Positions 5,875-6,864 of a stretch of DNA of 6,864 bases are shown here, piece after piece; within the stretch, counting starts at the first letter, position 1, and every line of letters starts with the position of its first letter. The notes beneath the pieces are model-generated. The model made no database searches and was not told where the DNA came from. It saw only the letters and a program-made list of their open reading frames with translations. Position numbers and translations under genes: made by a program. This DNA comes from JAJPGZ01 sp041167105 (GTDB lineage Bacteria > Verrucomicrobiota > Verrucomicrobiia > Chthoniobacterales > UBA10450). The stretch is taken from the NCBI GenBank assembly GCA_041167105.1, contig JBEEGX010000087.1, positions 1-6,864 of the forward strand. Reading direction: 5' to 3'.

Positions 5875-6864
5875 ATGGCTAAAACGGTAGTTTGCGGCGG
5901 CGGCGGATTTATCGGCGGACATTTGGTCGCCGATCTCATTCGCCAGGGTGTCGATGTTCGTTCGGTCGATGTGAAACCGATCGACGAATGGTTCCAGGTT
6001 TCCGACAAGATCGACAATCAACAACTCGACCTGCGCGAGAAAAACGCGTGCGAGAAAGCGGTGCGCGGCGCCGACATTGTTTACAACCTCGCCGCGGACA
6101 TGGGTGGAATGGGTTTCATCGAAAACAACAAAGCGCTTTGCATGTTGAGCGTGCTCATTAACACGCATCTGTGCATGGCGGCGAAGGACGCTGGCGTGAA
6201 GCGTTTCTTCTATGCGTCATCGGCGTGCGTTTATGCGGCTGACAAACAAACCGATCCGAATGTCACGGCATTGAAAGAGGAGGACGCGTATCCGGCGTTG
6301 CCGGAAGACGGTTACGGCTGGGAGAAATTGTTCAGCGAGCGAATGTGCCGGCACTTTCGCGAAGACTTTGACCTAACGACGCGCACCGCCCGCTACCACA
6401 ACGTTTACGGGCCTAACGGAACTTACGACGGCGGCCGCGAGAAAGCGCCGGCGGCAATTTGCCGGAAAGTGATCGAAGCGAAGTTGAGCGGGAATCATGA
6501 GATCGAAATCTGGGGCGACGGCCATCAAACGCGCAGCTTCATGTGGATCGACGATTGCGTGAAGGGAACGCAGATGATCATGAACGGCGACTATGTCGAT
6601 CCGCTCAATCTCGGGAGCAGCGAGCTGGTGTCGATCAATCGCCTTGTCGATCTTGTCGAGGAAATCGCGGATGTGAAGTTGAAGCGGCGTTACAATCTGA
6701 AAGCGCCGAAAGGTGTCAACGGCCGCAACAGCGACAACACCCTCATCAAAAAAACATTTGGCTGGGAACCATCCACACGACTGCGCGACGGACTCGAGCG
6801 CACCTACGCGTGGATCCACGATCAGATGAGCGCGCAGCACACGGCTTCGCGCGAAATGGCGACG
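5875..6864 (+). CDS. NAD-dependent epimerase, GDP-mannose 3,5-epimerase-like (3' end beyond window)
   Basis: 330 residues are visible with no stop before the window edge. It is an extended short-chain dehydrogenase/reductase. A Rossmann GGGGFIGGH (8-16) binds NAD; SSACVY (115-120) supplies the catalytic Ser and a Cys (C118); and Y147GWEK151 is the Tyr-Lys pair. The remembered Arabidopsis GDP-mannose 3,5-epimerase shares NLAADMGGMGFI (71-82), GREKAPAA (187-194, K190), WGDGHQTRSF (213-222) and GRNSDN (283-288). C118 and K190 correspond to the acid/base Cys and Lys of the plant enzyme, so double epimerisation of GDP-D-mannose to GDP-L-galactose and/or GDP-L-gulose is the best guess. The plant protein has about 377 residues; since the conserved fold is covered here, only a short tail should be missing. 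It follows a GT26 gene by 38 bp, which suits sugar-nucleotide supply for a surface polysaccharide. Confidence 0.93.
   Translation, partial: MAKTVVCGGGGFIGGHLVADLIRQGVDVRSVDVKPIDEWFQVSDKIDNQQLDLREKNACEKAVRGADIVYNLAADMGGMGFIENNKALCMLSVLINTHLCMAAKDAGVKRFFYASSACVYAADKQTDPNVTALKEEDAYPALPEDGYGWEKLFSERMCRHFREDFDLTTRTARYHNVYGPNGTYDGGREKAPAAICRKVIEAKLSGNHEIEIWGDGHQTRSFMWIDDCVKGTQMIMNGDYVDPLNLGSSELVSINRLVDLVEEIADVKLKRRYNLKAPKGVNGRNSDNTLIKKTFGWEPSTRLRDGLERTYAWIHDQMSAQHTASREMAT

Noticed and set aside
46..6654. Dispersed AAGATCGACA copies as a CRISPR array or tandem repeat
   Set aside because: Copies are 10-11 bp, irregularly spaced (56 to 1994 bp), on both strands and mostly inside genes.

Overview
The window is a dense, roughly 58% GC piece of a bacterial chromosome. 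It carries six complete genes, a seventh cut by the right edge and possibly the last codons of another at the left edge. The gene mix, the almost complete lack of Shine-Dalgarno sequences, and two kinds of non-coding repeat (a 29-bp palindrome and an AATCTGM heptamer array) point to a soil or freshwater Verrucomicrobiota, perhaps of the Chthoniobacterales type. This is inference; no rRNA or other taxonomic marker is present.

Layout. 28-1196 (+): a HIT-family nucleotide-binding protein overlapping by 4 bp (ATGA) a small single-pass membrane protein of unknown function. 1248-3202 (-): an A-type iron-sulfur carrier (IscA/ErpA/HesB family) followed 23 bp later by a large membrane-anchored protein with a long Pro/Ala linker. 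3203-3296: a divergent intergenic region with a candidate minus-strand promoter and a degenerate 7-bp tandem repeat running up to the mutL start. 3297-5836 (+): mutL with endonuclease motifs, coupled by a TGATG stop/start overlap to a GT26 (WecG/TagA/CpsF) glycosyltransferase. 5875-6864 (+): an NAD-dependent epimerase closely resembling plant GDP-mannose 3,5-epimerase, without a stop in the window. The last two genes look like the start of a surface-polysaccharide locus behind the DNA-repair gene.

Most of the novelty lies at the DNA-word level. The 10-mer AAGATCGACA (either strand) occurs 13 times and the 8-mer TCGTTAGG 8 times, far above simple expectation, in several reading frames and also between genes. 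Two copies of a 29-bp palindrome lie in opposite orientation inside the mutL linker. They differ at only two bases, and that pair of changes preserves the hairpin. I saw no CRISPR array, IS element, tRNA, rRNA or defence system.
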